Positions 47,328 through 58,090 of a stretch of 64,000 nt of DNA are shown here, piece after piece. Numbering within the stretch: the stretch's first letter is position 1; each line of letters begins with the position of its first letter. The translations under genes and the position numbers were made by a program. The notes beneath the pieces were generated by a model. It made no database searches and was not told the origin of the DNA. It saw nothing but the letters and a program-made list of their open reading frames with translations. Source of the stretch: Nitrosomonas ureae (lineage in GTDB: Bacteria > Pseudomonadota > Gammaproteobacteria > Burkholderiales > Nitrosomonadaceae); contig NZ_LT907782.1 in the NCBI RefSeq assembly GCF_900206265.1, positions 1 through 64,000 on the forward strand, in the 5' to 3' direction.

Positions 47328-49307
47328 TCATACCGCCCAGCATGAACAGCCGAGTGCACCCCAGAATCCACGCTGATCATCGGCGCTGACAGCAGCCTGA
47401 TATGCACGACCATGCGCATGGCCATGCACGGCACAACCGCTTCCGCAGCCACAGGTTGTTTGAGCAAATGGGTGTGAAGCTGCGGCGCTTGCTGCCGGTT
47501 TAAAATAACCGCCGAAATGATTTACCGGTGACCAATCCGGCATGGCTGGCGGCATAGGCGGAGAAAGCGCGTTGAATTCCTCGTCTCCATAAACAATTCG
47601 TCCGCCAACTATTGTGAGTACTGAGACAAGCTGCCTGATTTCGTCTTCCGGAATGCTGAAATAATCCGCGGATAGTACGGCGAGATCGGCGTATTGACCG
47701 GCTTTGATCTGGCCTTTGATACCTTCTTCGTTGGAGAACCAGGTATTTGCGTGCGTATAGAGACGCAATGCCGTTTCGCGATCAACCAGATTGGCCGCCG
47801 GATACAGCGGAAGGCCGCCCAGCGTTTTACCCGTCGTAAGCCAGTACAGCGCATTCCACGGGTCGTAGCTGGCTACACGGGTGGCATCAGTGCCTGCGCC
47901 AACTTTCACGCCCATCGCCAGCATGCGCTGATAAGGCGGTGTGCGCTCTGCAGCTTTGCTGCCATAGCGTTGAACAAAAAACTCACCTTGATAGGCCATG
48001 CGGTGCTGAATGGCGATGCCGCCACCAAGTCTTGCGATGCGCTCGAGATTAATATCGGTTACGGTTTCGGCATGATCAAAGAACCAGTGAATGCCATCGA
48101 AGGGAATATCCCGATTTACCTTCTCGAATACATCCAGTGCACGTGAAATGGTTTCATTGTATGTGGCATGCAGCCGGAACGGCCAGCGATTACTGGCGAG
48201 GATACGCACCACAGCCTCCAAGTCATTTTCCATGCTTGCTGCCATATCCGGGCGTGGCATGCGGAAGTCCTCGAAATCCGCAGCAGAAAATACCAGCATC
48301 TCGCCCGCACCGTTGTGGCGGTAATAACCATCGCCGTCGCCAGGTTTCAGCATTTTGGTCCATTTGGTGAAATCCGCAATTTCTTCTCCAGGTTTCTGTG
48401 TAAATAAATTGTATGCAATTCGTAGCGTCAGTTCGCCAGCTTGGTGCAGGTCCTCGATAATTTTGTAGTCATCGGGATAATTCTGATAGCCGCCACCGGC
48501 ATCAATTACGCTGGTTACTCCCAGGCGATTCATTTCCCGCATGAAATGTCGTGTGGAGTTGATTTGATAGTCATACGGCAGCTTAGGGCCTCTGGCGAGG
48601 GCTGAATACAGGATCAATGCATTGGGTTCCGCCAGCAGCAGACCGGTCGGTTCCCCGTTGGCATCCTTGGCAATCAGGCCACCCGGCGGATTAGGCGTAT
48701 CACGATCATAGCCGCAGGCGCGCAATGCCGCGCGGTTTAGCAAAGCACGGTCGTAGAGATGCAAAATGAAAACCGGAGTATCCGGCGCTACGGCGTTGAT
48801 CTCATCCAAAGTTGGCATGCGCCTCTCGGCGAACTGCATTTCAGTAAAACCGCCCACAACGCGTACCCATTGCGGCGCAGGTGTGCGCGCCACTTGCTCC
48901 TTCAAGCGGCGCATGGCGTCTGCCAGCGAAGGGATGCCGTCCCAACGCAACTCCAGATTGTAGTTGAGTCCACCGCGGATAAGATGTAAGTGCGAATCGA
49001 TTAATCCCGGAATGACGCGGCGGCGATTAAGATCAATTATTTGCGTAGCGCTATTGGCATGACGCATTACCTCGTAGTCGCTTCCTACGGCGATGAAATG
49101 ACCATCGGCAATGGCGACGGCTGTCGCTTGCGGATTTTGACGATCAAGCGTGGTCAATTGACCGTTACGCAGTATCAGTTGCGCTGAAATGTTATTCATT
49201 GAGGATCCTTTTGAGAGATCTGCAAATACACCAGTTTTAGAAAGCAGTAACGTGGCTCCGACCGCTTGCAGCACAAGGCGGCGCACATTTATCTTATTTT
49301 CACTCAT
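47328..49307 (-). CDS. YtcJ-like amidohydrolase with Cys/His-rich tail
   Basis: A 659-residue metal-dependent amidohydrolase. A hydrophobic leader (LVLQAVGATLLLSKTG) is followed by the beta-sandwich and the HxH motif in LIDSHLHLIRGG, then WFFDHAETV and GTDATRVASYDPW metal ligands of the TIM barrel. Unusually the C-terminal 60 residues contain CGCGSGCAVHGHAHG and end GCSCWAV, a possible metal-binding tail not part of the YtcJ core. Substrate unknown. Confidence 0.85.
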   Translation of the reverse strand: MSENKINVRRLVLQAVGATLLLSKTGVFADLSKGSSMNNISAQLILRNGQLTTLDRQNPQATAVAIADGHFIAVGSDYEVMRHANSATQIIDLNRRRVIPGLIDSHLHLIRGGLNYNLELRWDGIPSLADAMRRLKEQVARTPAPQWVRVVGGFTEMQFAERRMPTLDEINAVAPDTPVFILHLYDRALLNRAALRACGYDRDTPNPPGGLIAKDANGEPTGLLLAEPNALILYSALARGPKLPYDYQINSTRHFMREMNRLGVTSVIDAGGGYQNYPDDYKIIEDLHQAGELTLRIAYNLFTQKPGEEIADFTKWTKMLKPGDGDGYYRHNGAGEMLVFSAADFEDFRMPRPDMAASMENDLEAVVRILASNRWPFRLHATYNETISRALDVFEKVNRDIPFDGIHWFFDHAETVTDINLERIARLGGGIAIQHRMAYQGEFFVQRYGSKAAERTPPYQRMLAMGVKVGAGTDATRVASYDPWNALYWLTTGKTLGGLPLYPAANLVDRETALRLYTHANTWFSNEEGIKGQIKAGQYADLAVLSADYFSIPEDEIRQLVSVLTIVGGRIVYGDEEFNALSPPMPPAMPDWSPVNHFGGYFKPAASAAASHPFAQTTCGCGSGCAVHGHAHGRAYQAAVSADDQRGFWGALGCSCWAV

Positions 49308-49336
49308 GATGCATCATTCATCGCGAACTTGCTGAT

Positions 49337-49561
49337 TTACTTTTTGGTAATAGTAAAATAGCTTGTCATCAAATTGCGATAATTAGGCAAATGATTAGAG
49401 AATAAGGTGCCTAGGCCTTCGATATCGTTGCGCCAGTCGCGATGCAATTCGCAGGCTACGCCAAACCAGCTCATCAGCTGCACCCCGCTGCCTGCATGCG
49501 CATCCAGGCTGCATCGCGGGTTACTTCATTAAAAGTGCCGGAAGCATCAGTGACTATTATA
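49337..49561 (-). pseudogene. Isochorismatase-like hydrolase fragment (C-terminal)
   Basis: Encodes about 75 residues (VTDASGTFNEVTRDAAWMRM then WFGVACELHRDWRNDIEGLG, MTSYFTITKK at the end) closely matching the C-terminus of the intact hydrolase at 52749-53378. A single missing base near 49487 shifts the frame and the N-terminal two-thirds are absent. A decayed paralogue. Confidence 0.85.
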
Positions 49562-49580
49562 GATGATGAAATTTTATTGC

Positions 49581-49931
49581 TTAATACAGCGCGTAGAATC
49601 GATCACTGATGATTTTTCCATCCTTCCAGTGCTGAACTGCTACCTGATCAAATTTCTTGTGCCCAAGATCTTTGTGTTGATACTCGTAATGCCACTCGGT
49701 CATCGTTACGTTTTCACCAATAGCAGTCGATACAATCTCTGATTTGAGCCATGCTTCGACGCCCTCGAATAGCTCGGATTCCCGATCTTTGGCTTGTTTC
49801 AGTCCTTGTGCTACCACATCATTCTTTTCGATAACGATACAATCGGGATGATAATACTTATCCATCGATTCCAATATTTCGCCTTTGAGTATCATGTGAT
49901 TTAAATCGTCGAGTTTTTCTTCCAAAGTCAT
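49581..49931 (-). CDS. SnoaL-like (NTF2-fold) protein
   Basis: A 116-residue protein of the NTF2-like/SnoaL type: helical N-terminus (EEKLDDLNHMILKGEILESM), YYHPDCIVIEK, then beta strands VTMTEWHYEYQHKD and VAVQHWKDGKIISDRFYAL. Function unknown; such proteins bind small hydrophobic molecules. Start has AGAGGG upstream; four GAATT repeats sit just further up. Confidence 0.8.
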   Translation of the reverse strand: MTLEEKLDDLNHMILKGEILESMDKYYHPDCIVIEKNDVVAQGLKQAKDRESELFEGVEAWLKSEIVSTAIGENVTMTEWHYEYQHKDLGHKKFDQVAVQHWKDGKIISDRFYALY

Positions 49932-49945
49932 TTTTCGCCCTCTTT

Positions 49946-49965
49946 GAATTGAATTGAATTGAATT
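49946..49965. repeat. Pentanucleotide repeat (GAATT)x4
   Basis: Four perfect copies of GAATT, 15-34 bases upstream of the SnoaL-like gene start. Slippage here would change the promoter/leader spacing of that gene. Confidence 0.75.
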
Positions 49966-50019
49966 GGCTTAACAGATTTTGCTTCCTGATTGCCCGATCG
50001 AAAAAAATAGCAGACTGAT

Positions 50020-50240
50020 TTAATTTATGAAACGAACGCCTCCTGTTGCCAGCTCATAAACGCCTTCCACCAAGATCGCGCGTTTTTCTACAAGTATCCG
50101 TTGTCTTTCCGGAAGAGCGGCCTATCATCCATGAAACGCCGATTTCCATCCTTTAGTCGTGCCAGCGCTTCACTGGCGTCACGCGAGTAAGGTTCCGTGT
50201 CGACCGCTCCGGATAAAGGTGCTTCGGCTTTATGAAACAC
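50020..50240 (-). pseudogene. Beta-carbonic anhydrase deletion remnant
   Basis: The minus strand encodes SGAVDTEPYSRDASEALARL then KDGNRRFMDDRPLF, the N-terminal region of a beta-carbonic anhydrase (LxxLKxGNxRF motif), then a stop; in another frame VEKRAILVEGVYELATGGVR-FIN, the usual C-terminus (VxGxxYxLxTGxVxF). The zinc-binding middle (CxDSR, HxxC) is missing, so an internal deletion removed the active site. Only about 220 bp remain. Confidence 0.55.
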
Positions 50241-50345
50241 CCGAGATCAGAGACTAACTTTTTCATTTATAGAAAATTCCTCATCCATTGCATATTCCGA
50301 ATCTGATATTTATGCAAATTATATTTTAGGAGGCAACTAATCGTT

Positions 50346-50915
50346 TTAGCTCCGTAGCTTGCTGCCGGCTTGGACAAATTCGACAAACCCGGCAAGAAAA
50401 TTCTGAAGCTGCGTACGCGCTGCTTCATCTATCATTTCACCGGATTCGTTGAAGACGTGATGCGCCCGTGATACCAGTAGCCGTCCACCGTACCACGGAC
50501 GTGTGCCTAGTGTCCGCAACACGGGTAGCCAGGCATTTTGGGATAGGACTGTGCCGAACCCTCCGGGCGAGGCACCTATCACCGCAACCGGACGATTCCC
50601 GAAAATTCGCGCAATGTCGCTCGGTGGCCGCGATAACCAATCGATCGCATTTTTGAATACGCCTGGCATGGAACTGTTGTATTCAGGGGTAGCTAACAAT
50701 AATCCATCGGCAGCAGCAATCTGCTTTTGCAAAACAATCACTGCCTGAGGAATGCCTTCGCTGGCTTCGACATCAGCATCATAAAGCGGGATACCCTTAA
50801 GTGTCGCTATCTCCAGCGCAGCTCCGCTCGGCATCAATTCTGAGGCTGCACGTAACAGCGCAGTATTGAACGAAGCGCTACGCAAACTTCCTGTAATTCC
50901 GATGATTTTTATCAT
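50346..50915 (-). CDS. NADPH-dependent FMN reductase
   Basis: A 189-residue flavodoxin-like reductase with the FMN phosphate loop GSLRSASFNTALLRAA, the family segment TPEYNSSMPGVFKNAIDWLS and GASPGGFGT. Similar enzymes (ChrR/azoreductase type) reduce quinones or chromate. It lies downstream of the porin gene on the same strand. Confidence 0.9.
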   Translation of the reverse strand: MIKIIGITGSLRSASFNTALLRAASELMPSGAALEIATLKGIPLYDADVEASEGIPQAVIVLQKQIAAADGLLLATPEYNSSMPGVFKNAIDWLSRPPSDIARIFGNRPVAVIGASPGGFGTVLSQNAWLPVLRTLGTRPWYGGRLLVSRAHHVFNESGEMIDEAARTQLQNFLAGFVEFVQAGSKLRS

Positions 50916-51101
50916 AATGTCTTCCCGTTGTGTTGAGAGAAACCTAGAAATAGGCTATTTGCAGTAGCGCTGCATAGTGTAAAAATGTGCTGAGTGCAGC
51001 CGATTCATTTTTGTGTATAGCCTCTGAGCTTCTATAATAGACTGCATAGATTGTATTCATAATCGGGTATACATTTGGTAGCATGGTGATAAGCTGACCA
51101 T

Positions 51102-52460
51102 TCACCAGCGAAATGCCAAGCTTGTCATGAGGAAATTTACGTTCCTGCCACCAACCTGTGTCAAAGCTTCCCCTGCGTTGAAATGGATTGCGGCGGCACG
51201 AATTTCCCACTGTGGATGGAGACGATAACTGCCTTCCAGCTTGATTTGATCGCCGATATACCGGTCGGTTCCGATGGTCTCAGGTATCACGACCAATGGC
51301 GCGGGTGGTGTGTAAACCGCATCTTCCTTGTGATGTTTCCATAGGAAATTCCAGCCCAGAACGAATGTTAATGTAGGAACAGGCTTGATTGTCACAGTCG
51401 GTTGCATATCCATAGTATTGCCCGGTGCCAATAGTGCTGCTTCGCTGAAATAGGTGGGGTTGGGGTAGAGTGCGTTAAAGGTACCGAGCCGTCCGTCGCC
51501 AGGAGTTTTATCGCCGCTGGCAATATCCGCTTTCAGGCCGAGCCGTGGTGACCAAGGCAGTGTGGTGAAAGTAAATCCGGTATCGGAGGAAATTGTCCAG
51601 GCACGAATGGTCTGATTGCCGACACGGCCGGCTTGGAATATAGCCTCCGTGTTCCAGTCCCAGCCCTTAGCAGAACCAAAAAGCCGTGTGCCGAAAGAAT
51701 GCCTGTGTTCCTGCCCCTGCGCCGCTGCAAACAGTGCTTGATCTCGTTCGTAGCCAAGCCAGTAGAGATCGATCTTGAGGGGAGCAATACTTTCCGGGGT
51801 AAGTGTGGCATACAAGCCGTACAGGGCTTGCGACTTATTGACTGAGTCATCGAAGGTTCTCGGTCGGTTGAAAACCGGACGGAAGGCGAAGGCGTCGATG
51901 CGATATGATCCCCGCCGCCAGCCGGCGCGTGCGCCGTCGAAAGCGAGGCGAATATTGGGGCCCTCTCGCACTGCAATCAGACGCGAGGTGCCAAGCGTCA
52001 TTTCCTGCCGGCCGACACGAAGAGAAAACTTATCGCCGTTCCAGGCCAGGAAGCCTTGTTGCAAGTCAGGGTTGCTTTGATCGACGCTGATTGGTCCGCC
52101 GCGGCGCCCGGCTTCGTCATATGCCCCGAACTGTACGAACATCTGGGCGTGTTTGCCGACGCGCAGATCACCGTGCGCCATGCTTCGAAATAACGTTAAG
52201 CTGTCACCGCCAGTGTCGCTGCCAATACCAAAATTAAGAGGACGGTAATTGTCGCTGCGCACGCGTGCGTCAGCACCGAATGTTAGCGTGACAGCCTTAC
52301 CAATTCGCCAGCATTTGGGCGCAATTTTGTTGCAATCTGCGCCCCAATTTTCTTCGAATCGTAGCGGCAGATACTCGGATGCGGCCGTTGGCAATGACGC
52401 GATAAGCATTACAGCGGCAGCCAGGCTAACCTTGCAAGTTTTTGCCGTCTGCTGGTACAT
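51102..52460 (-). CDS. Outer-membrane beta-barrel porin (alginate-export type)
   Basis: About 452 residues starting at the ATG at 52460; a start 27 bases upstream is possible. A signal peptide (KVSLAAAVMLIASLPTAASE) is followed by alternating beta strands typical of the alginate_exp barrel family, with SLRVGRQEMTLGTSRLIAVR and the final aromatic residue (SLAFRW). The substrate is unknown; adjacent hydrolases suggest uptake or efflux of small organic molecules. Confidence 0.85.
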   Translation of the reverse strand: MYQQTAKTCKVSLAAAVMLIASLPTAASEYLPLRFEENWGADCNKIAPKCWRIGKAVTLTFGADARVRSDNYRPLNFGIGSDTGGDSLTLFRSMAHGDLRVGKHAQMFVQFGAYDEAGRRGGPISVDQSNPDLQQGFLAWNGDKFSLRVGRQEMTLGTSRLIAVREGPNIRLAFDGARAGWRRGSYRIDAFAFRPVFNRPRTFDDSVNKSQALYGLYATLTPESIAPLKIDLYWLGYERDQALFAAAQGQEHRHSFGTRLFGSAKGWDWNTEAIFQAGRVGNQTIRAWTISSDTGFTFTTLPWSPRLGLKADIASGDKTPGDGRLGTFNALYPNPTYFSEAALLAPGNTMDMQPTVTIKPVPTLTFVLGWNFLWKHHKEDAVYTPPAPLVVIPETIGTDRYIGDQIKLEGSYRLHPQWEIRAAAIHFNAGEALTQVGGRNVNFLMTSLAFRW

Positions 52461-52551
52461 AAAGATATGCCTTTTGCGGATAGCCATCCATCGGTTTGCC
52501 GAGCAGGTAAATCGGTGAAAATGCTCACTCTACTTGCCTTCTTCCAGCTTT

Positions 52552-52692
52552 TTATTCGAAGAATGTGGCGTTGTTGACCACTGCTTCGTTCGGGCGGGAA
52601 CGTACGGCCAGCAGTTGAAGGTGTTGATAGTCGATCAACAGCAAGGCGTGATTGTCGGGAGTTAACAATGTATCCGCCTGTTTGTTGTTCAT
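52552..52692 (-). pseudogene. Isochorismatase-like hydrolase, truncated N-terminal piece
   Basis: Starts at an ATG with GAGGAG upstream and reads MNNKQADTLLTPDNHALLLI then DYQHLQLLAVRS, corresponding to the first 45 residues of isochorismatase-like hydrolases (catalytic Asp of LLLIDYQ included), before a stop. Lies between the intact copy at 52749 and the porin gene. The rest is missing. Confidence 0.7.
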
Positions 52693-52748
52693 GATTGGCT
52701 CCTCGAATTTAGAATGTACGCCGTTGACGACTATCTCCACCACTGCGC

Positions 52749-53378
52749 TTACTTCTTAGTGATGGCGAAATAACTCGTCATCAGATTGCGGTAGTTCGGC
52801 AGGTAGCTGGAGAACAAAGCGCCCAAGCCTTCGACGTCGTTACGCCAGTCACGGTGTAATTCGCAGGCGACACCGAACCAGCTCATCATCTGCACGCCTG
52901 CTGCCTGCATACGCAACCAAGCAGAGTGGCGGGTTACTTCGTTGAAAGTACCGGAAGCATCAGTAACTACGAATACTTCATAGCCTTCCTCGATGGCGGA
53001 CAATGCCGGGAAGGCAACGCAAACTTCGGTGACCACACCGGCGATGATCAACTGCTTGCGGCCAGTTTTTTTGATCGCGTTAACGAAATCCTCATTGTCC
53101 CAGGCATTGATGTTGCCGGGGCGTGCGATGTAAGGCGCATCGGGGAATATTTCCTTGATTTCCGGAACCAATGGTCCATTCGGACCTTCCTCGAAACTGG
53201 TGGTCAGGATGGTTGGCAGCTTGAAATACTTACCGCAAGCCGTTAAGGCCAACACGTTATTCTTGAATTCATTCGGGGAGAAATCCTGCACCAGCGAGAT
53301 CAGACCGGCCTGGTGGTCTACCAGTAGTAAAGCAGCATCATCCTTGGAAAGCCGGTTGTATTTAAAAGTTTTATCCAT
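52749..53378 (-). CDS. Isochorismatase-family hydrolase (YcaC-like), copy A
   Basis: A 209-residue cysteine hydrolase with the family triad: Asp in LLLVDHQAGL, Lys of KTGRKQLIIAG region and Cys in GVVTEVCVAFPA. The DASGTFNEVTRHSAWLRMQA segment matches YcaC-type proteins. Substrate is not known. Forms a tandem with copy B; the broken copies at 49337 and 52552 are paralogues. Confidence 0.9.
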   Translation of the reverse strand: MDKTFKYNRLSKDDAALLLVDHQAGLISLVQDFSPNEFKNNVLALTACGKYFKLPTILTTSFEEGPNGPLVPEIKEIFPDAPYIARPGNINAWDNEDFVNAIKKTGRKQLIIAGVVTEVCVAFPALSAIEEGYEVFVVTDASGTFNEVTRHSAWLRMQAAGVQMMSWFGVACELHRDWRNDVEGLGALFSSYLPNYRNLMTSYFAITKK

Positions 53379-53464
53379 TTCTTTGCTCCTTGAAGTTATC
53401 GGTAATAAAGTATGCGACTTTTTGACAGTCCATCAGTCACTGGACTGCTATGGCAGATTCAAAC

Positions 53465-54097
53465 TTAATTCTTTGCTTTCTGTACTGCTTGTGCCTTGTC
53501 ATAGCTTTCGATCAGCAATCGGTAATGCAGCATCGGATAATCAGCGTAGAGATCGGCAAATTCCTTCGCCTCCGGCCGGTTCCAAGTCACTTGCAGTTCC
53601 GAAAGCACCGCAAGTGTGTCGATAGGAATTACACCTGCTTGCACAATACGAGCAACGGTCAATTCCGTGGCCATTTTACTCCAATTGCCTGATGCATCTA
53701 CCACGGCATATACTTTATAACCGGCTGCGACGGCACTGATGGAAGGAAAGGCCATGCACACGCTGGTCAGCGTTCCGGCAAGAATTAATGTCTTGCGGCC
53801 AGTGGCTTCGACAGCTTCGACAAAATCCGGGCTATCCCAAACATTAATTTCCCCACGGCGTCCTACATATTGCGCATGCGGAGCAGCTTGGTGTATTTCC
53901 GGAATCAGCGGTCCATTCGGGCCATCTGGAACAGATGCCGAGGTGATTACTGGCATCTTCAGTATGGTAGCGACTTTGGCAAGCGCAATGGCGTTGCGAC
54001 GCAAATCCGATACCGGAATATCTTTCACCAGTTGAAATAGGCCGCTCTGATGATCGATAAGCAGCATCAGGGCCTCGTCGGGATTAATATGGCTCAT
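53465..54097 (-). CDS. Isochorismatase-family hydrolase (YcaC-like), copy B
   Basis: Starts at the ATG at 54097 with AGGA upstream; the frame is open 17 codons further upstream without support. 210 residues with [15 protein letters not shown] (catalytic Asp), [19 protein letters not shown] (catalytic Cys). Only partly similar to copy A, so an older duplication. Confidence 0.9.
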   Translation of the reverse strand: MSHINPDEALMLLIDHQSGLFQLVKDIPVSDLRRNAIALAKVATILKMPVITSASVPDGPNGPLIPEIHQAAPHAQYVGRRGEINVWDSPDFVEAVEATGRKTLILAGTLTSVCMAFPSISAVAAGYKVYAVVDASGNWSKMATELTVARIVQAGVIPIDTLAVLSELQVTWNRPEAKEFADLYADYPMLHYRLLIESYDKAQAVQKAKN

Positions 54098-54177
54098 AGT
54101 GTTTTCCTGTGATTTTGTTGCGATAAATAGATCACGATTTAACAGCAAAACTGCTTTGTAATCAGCTGCTGATGTTA

Positions 54178-55068
54178 TCAGTGTGATATTTTTCCCATTT
54201 TGCCATTTTGAAAATCAATTTTGGCTTGGCGTATTTCTTCCGCCGTATTCATGACAAATGGGCCACTGCCTGAGATGGGTTCATCGATCGGTTCACCGCA
54301 CAGCAGCAGTGCTGTTGTGTCGGGTGCACTTTCGATACGGATATGATTGCCTACCCGTTCAAACAGACCGACTTCCGCGGTACCAATGGTTTCATATCCA
54401 TTGACGCGTACCGATCCCTTGAGTACCGCCAATAGTGTGTTGTAACCATCAGGTATGGCAAGGTCGATGAGTTGTTCACCGGTCAAACGCAGATCCCAGA
54501 CGTTAATTGGCGTAAATGTGTGCGCGGGTCCTGCCGTTCCATCGAATTCACCGGCAATGACGCGCACGCTTCCTTGACCATTTGGCAGACTGACAGCAGG
54601 AATCTGACTGTCCAAAATACTTTGATAATGGGGCGGCGACATCTTATCTTTGGCTGGCAGGTTTACCCACAATTGCACCATCTCAAGCATACCACCATGC
54701 CGTGCAAAATCCCGGCCGTGAAATTCTTCGTGAACCAGACCGGAAGCCGCTGTCATCCACTGTACATCACCAGGGCCAATTTTACCGCCGCCGCCTGAGC
54801 TATCACGATGTTCCACTTCACCGCTATACACAATGGTGACGGTTTCAAAACCGCGGTGCGGATGTTCACCGACACCACGACGTTGTTCGGTCGGTGAAAA
54901 TTCCATCGGCCCTGCGTAATCAAACAGCAAAAAAGGACTGGTTGCGGATTCCAGCACTGAATAAGAAAACAGCGTGCGTACCGGAAAGCCATCACCGACC
55001 CAATGCTGATTTACATTTTTCTGAATGTGGAATAGCCTTTTGACAGATACTTCAGGTTCTTGGAGCAT
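54178..55068 (-). CDS. Pirin family protein
   Basis: A 296-residue bicupin with the pirin N-terminal signature [20 protein letters not shown] (metal-binding His residues) followed by [18 protein letters not shown], and a C-terminal pirin domain. Bacterial pirins such as YhhW can have quercetinase activity. First gene of the minus-strand cluster; HxlR regulator is divergent at 104 bp. Confidence 0.93.
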   Translation of the reverse strand: MLQEPEVSVKRLFHIQKNVNQHWVGDGFPVRTLFSYSVLESATSPFLLFDYAGPMEFSPTEQRRGVGEHPHRGFETVTIVYSGEVEHRDSSGGGGKIGPGDVQWMTAASGLVHEEFHGRDFARHGGMLEMVQLWVNLPAKDKMSPPHYQSILDSQIPAVSLPNGQGSVRVIAGEFDGTAGPAHTFTPINVWDLRLTGEQLIDLAIPDGYNTLLAVLKGSVRVNGYETIGTAEVGLFERVGNHIRIESAPDTTALLLCGEPIDEPISGSGPFVMNTAEEIRQAKIDFQNGKMGKISH

Positions 55069-55172
55069 AATTGTTACCTCCTAAAATTTTTTATATGTGC
55101 ATTAGGTTAATCTAGCTGGGTTAAATTACAAGTACGCACAAAAAAGATACTGTCAAAAAAGGAAGATTCAAA

Positions 55173-55493
55173 ATGCCAATCAAAGAAGTGTGTTGTCCTG
55201 TTGAAATTACATTAAAAATAATTGGGGGGCGTTGGAAGGTTCTGATTATTCACCATTTGTTAAATAGAACGATGCGATTTAACGAGCTAGAAAGGAGCTT
55301 AACAGGGATTACCCACCGTACTTTAAGCCGGCAATTACGTGAAATGGAGGTGCATCAACTCATTGTCAGAAGTGACTTTAATGAAATTCCTCCACGCGTC
55401 GAATATTCGTTATCGCCGCTGGGGCATTCCCTTAAACCCATTCTGCTGTTGATGGATGAGTGGGGAAGGAAATATAGCGCTGTAGCCGAATAA
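55173..55493 (+). CDS. HxlR-family transcriptional regulator
   Basis: A 106-residue winged-helix regulator: EVCCPVEITLKIIGGRWKVL at the start with the family Cys, then GITHRTLSRQLREMEVHQLI and PPRVEYSLSPLGHSL. HxlR proteins often sense reactive electrophiles through that Cys. Divergent from the pirin-hydrolase cluster, which it probably controls. Confidence 0.92.
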   Translation: MPIKEVCCPVEITLKIIGGRWKVLIIHHLLNRTMRFNELERSLTGITHRTLSRQLREMEVHQLIVRSDFNEIPPRVEYSLSPLGHSLKPILLLMDEWGRKYSAVAE

Positions 55494-57294
<1,801 letters not shown>

Positions 57295-57374
57295 TCCAAA
57301 TCCCAAAAATATGAAGCAAGCTAATTGATTAATTAGAATAAATTTTCTTACAACGTAAAAAATTCCGTTTATGG

Positions 57375-57403
57375 CTTGAAATTTTATCTAGCAATCCCAA
57401 TAT
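57375..57403 (+). promoter_or_regulatory. Sigma-32 heat-shock promoter for grpE-dnaK-dnaJ
   Basis: CTTGAAA (57375-57381) and CCCAATAT (57396-57403) are separated by 14 bases. The sigma-32 consensus is CTTGAAA-N13/14-CCCCATNT, so the match is nearly complete. The grpE start follows some 25 bases later. Assignment is by consensus; no transcript data. Confidence 0.78.
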
Positions 57404-57428
57404 CGCCTGCACACTCATAGGAGGTATG

Positions 57429-58022
57429 ATGCAAAGCCCAGAAAATACAAACAACCCGGAAAACAATCAACCTGATATGGCTGATATTAAAGAAGAAGTT
57501 AATGTTCCTGGTATAACCAGCGATGCAACCATTCAAACAGGTGAAATTAAAAGCTCACAACCCAGTCTCGAGGATTTGTTGAAAGCAGCCGAGAACAAAG
57601 CAGCCGAACATCAGGATGCTTGGATGCGCGCAAAAGCTGAAACTGAAAATATCCGCAAGCGCTCCCAAAATGATATTGCAAATGCACATAAATACGCCAT
57701 CGAGAATTTTTCTACTGAATTACTAACCGTAATGGATAGTTTGGAGGCTGCATTGGCAGTTGAAAATGCCAGTGTAGAGAGTTTTAAGAATGGAGTTGAG
57801 TTGACCCAGAAGCAGTTGATGAGTGTGTTTGATAAATTCAACATAAAGGTGATTGATCCAGCCGGAGAGAAATTTGATCCTCATCAGCATCAGGCAATGT
57901 GTATAGTCGAATCGGAGTTGACTCCCAATACGATTGTTCAGGTCATGCAGAAAGGCTATAAGCTGCATGAACGCATTATTCGTCCTGCACTTGTGTCGGT
58001 TTCGAAAGCTCAAGGTTCTTGA
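57429..58022 (+). CDS. grpE: Nucleotide exchange factor GrpE
   Basis: Releases ADP from DnaK. 197 residues: an acidic disordered N-terminus, a long coiled coil (about 50-110, [20 protein letters not shown]) and the beta-domain (about 140-195, [35 protein letters not shown]). AGGAGGT at 57419-57425 directly abuts an ATG at 57426; the second ATG at 57429 has better spacing (3 bases), so it is chosen, though either may serve. Confidence 0.95.
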   Translation: MQSPENTNNPENNQPDMADIKEEVNVPGITSDATIQTGEIKSSQPSLEDLLKAAENKAAEHQDAWMRAKAETENIRKRSQNDIANAHKYAIENFSTELLTVMDSLEAALAVENASVESFKNGVELTQKQLMSVFDKFNIKVIDPAGEKFDPHQHQAMCIVESELTPNTIVQVMQKGYKLHERIIRPALVSVSKAQGS

Positions 58023-58090
58023 ATTTTTATCAAGTATCTCCATTTCAAAACTAATAGATAAACAGAATAATCTCTTAAAAGGATCTAAAT

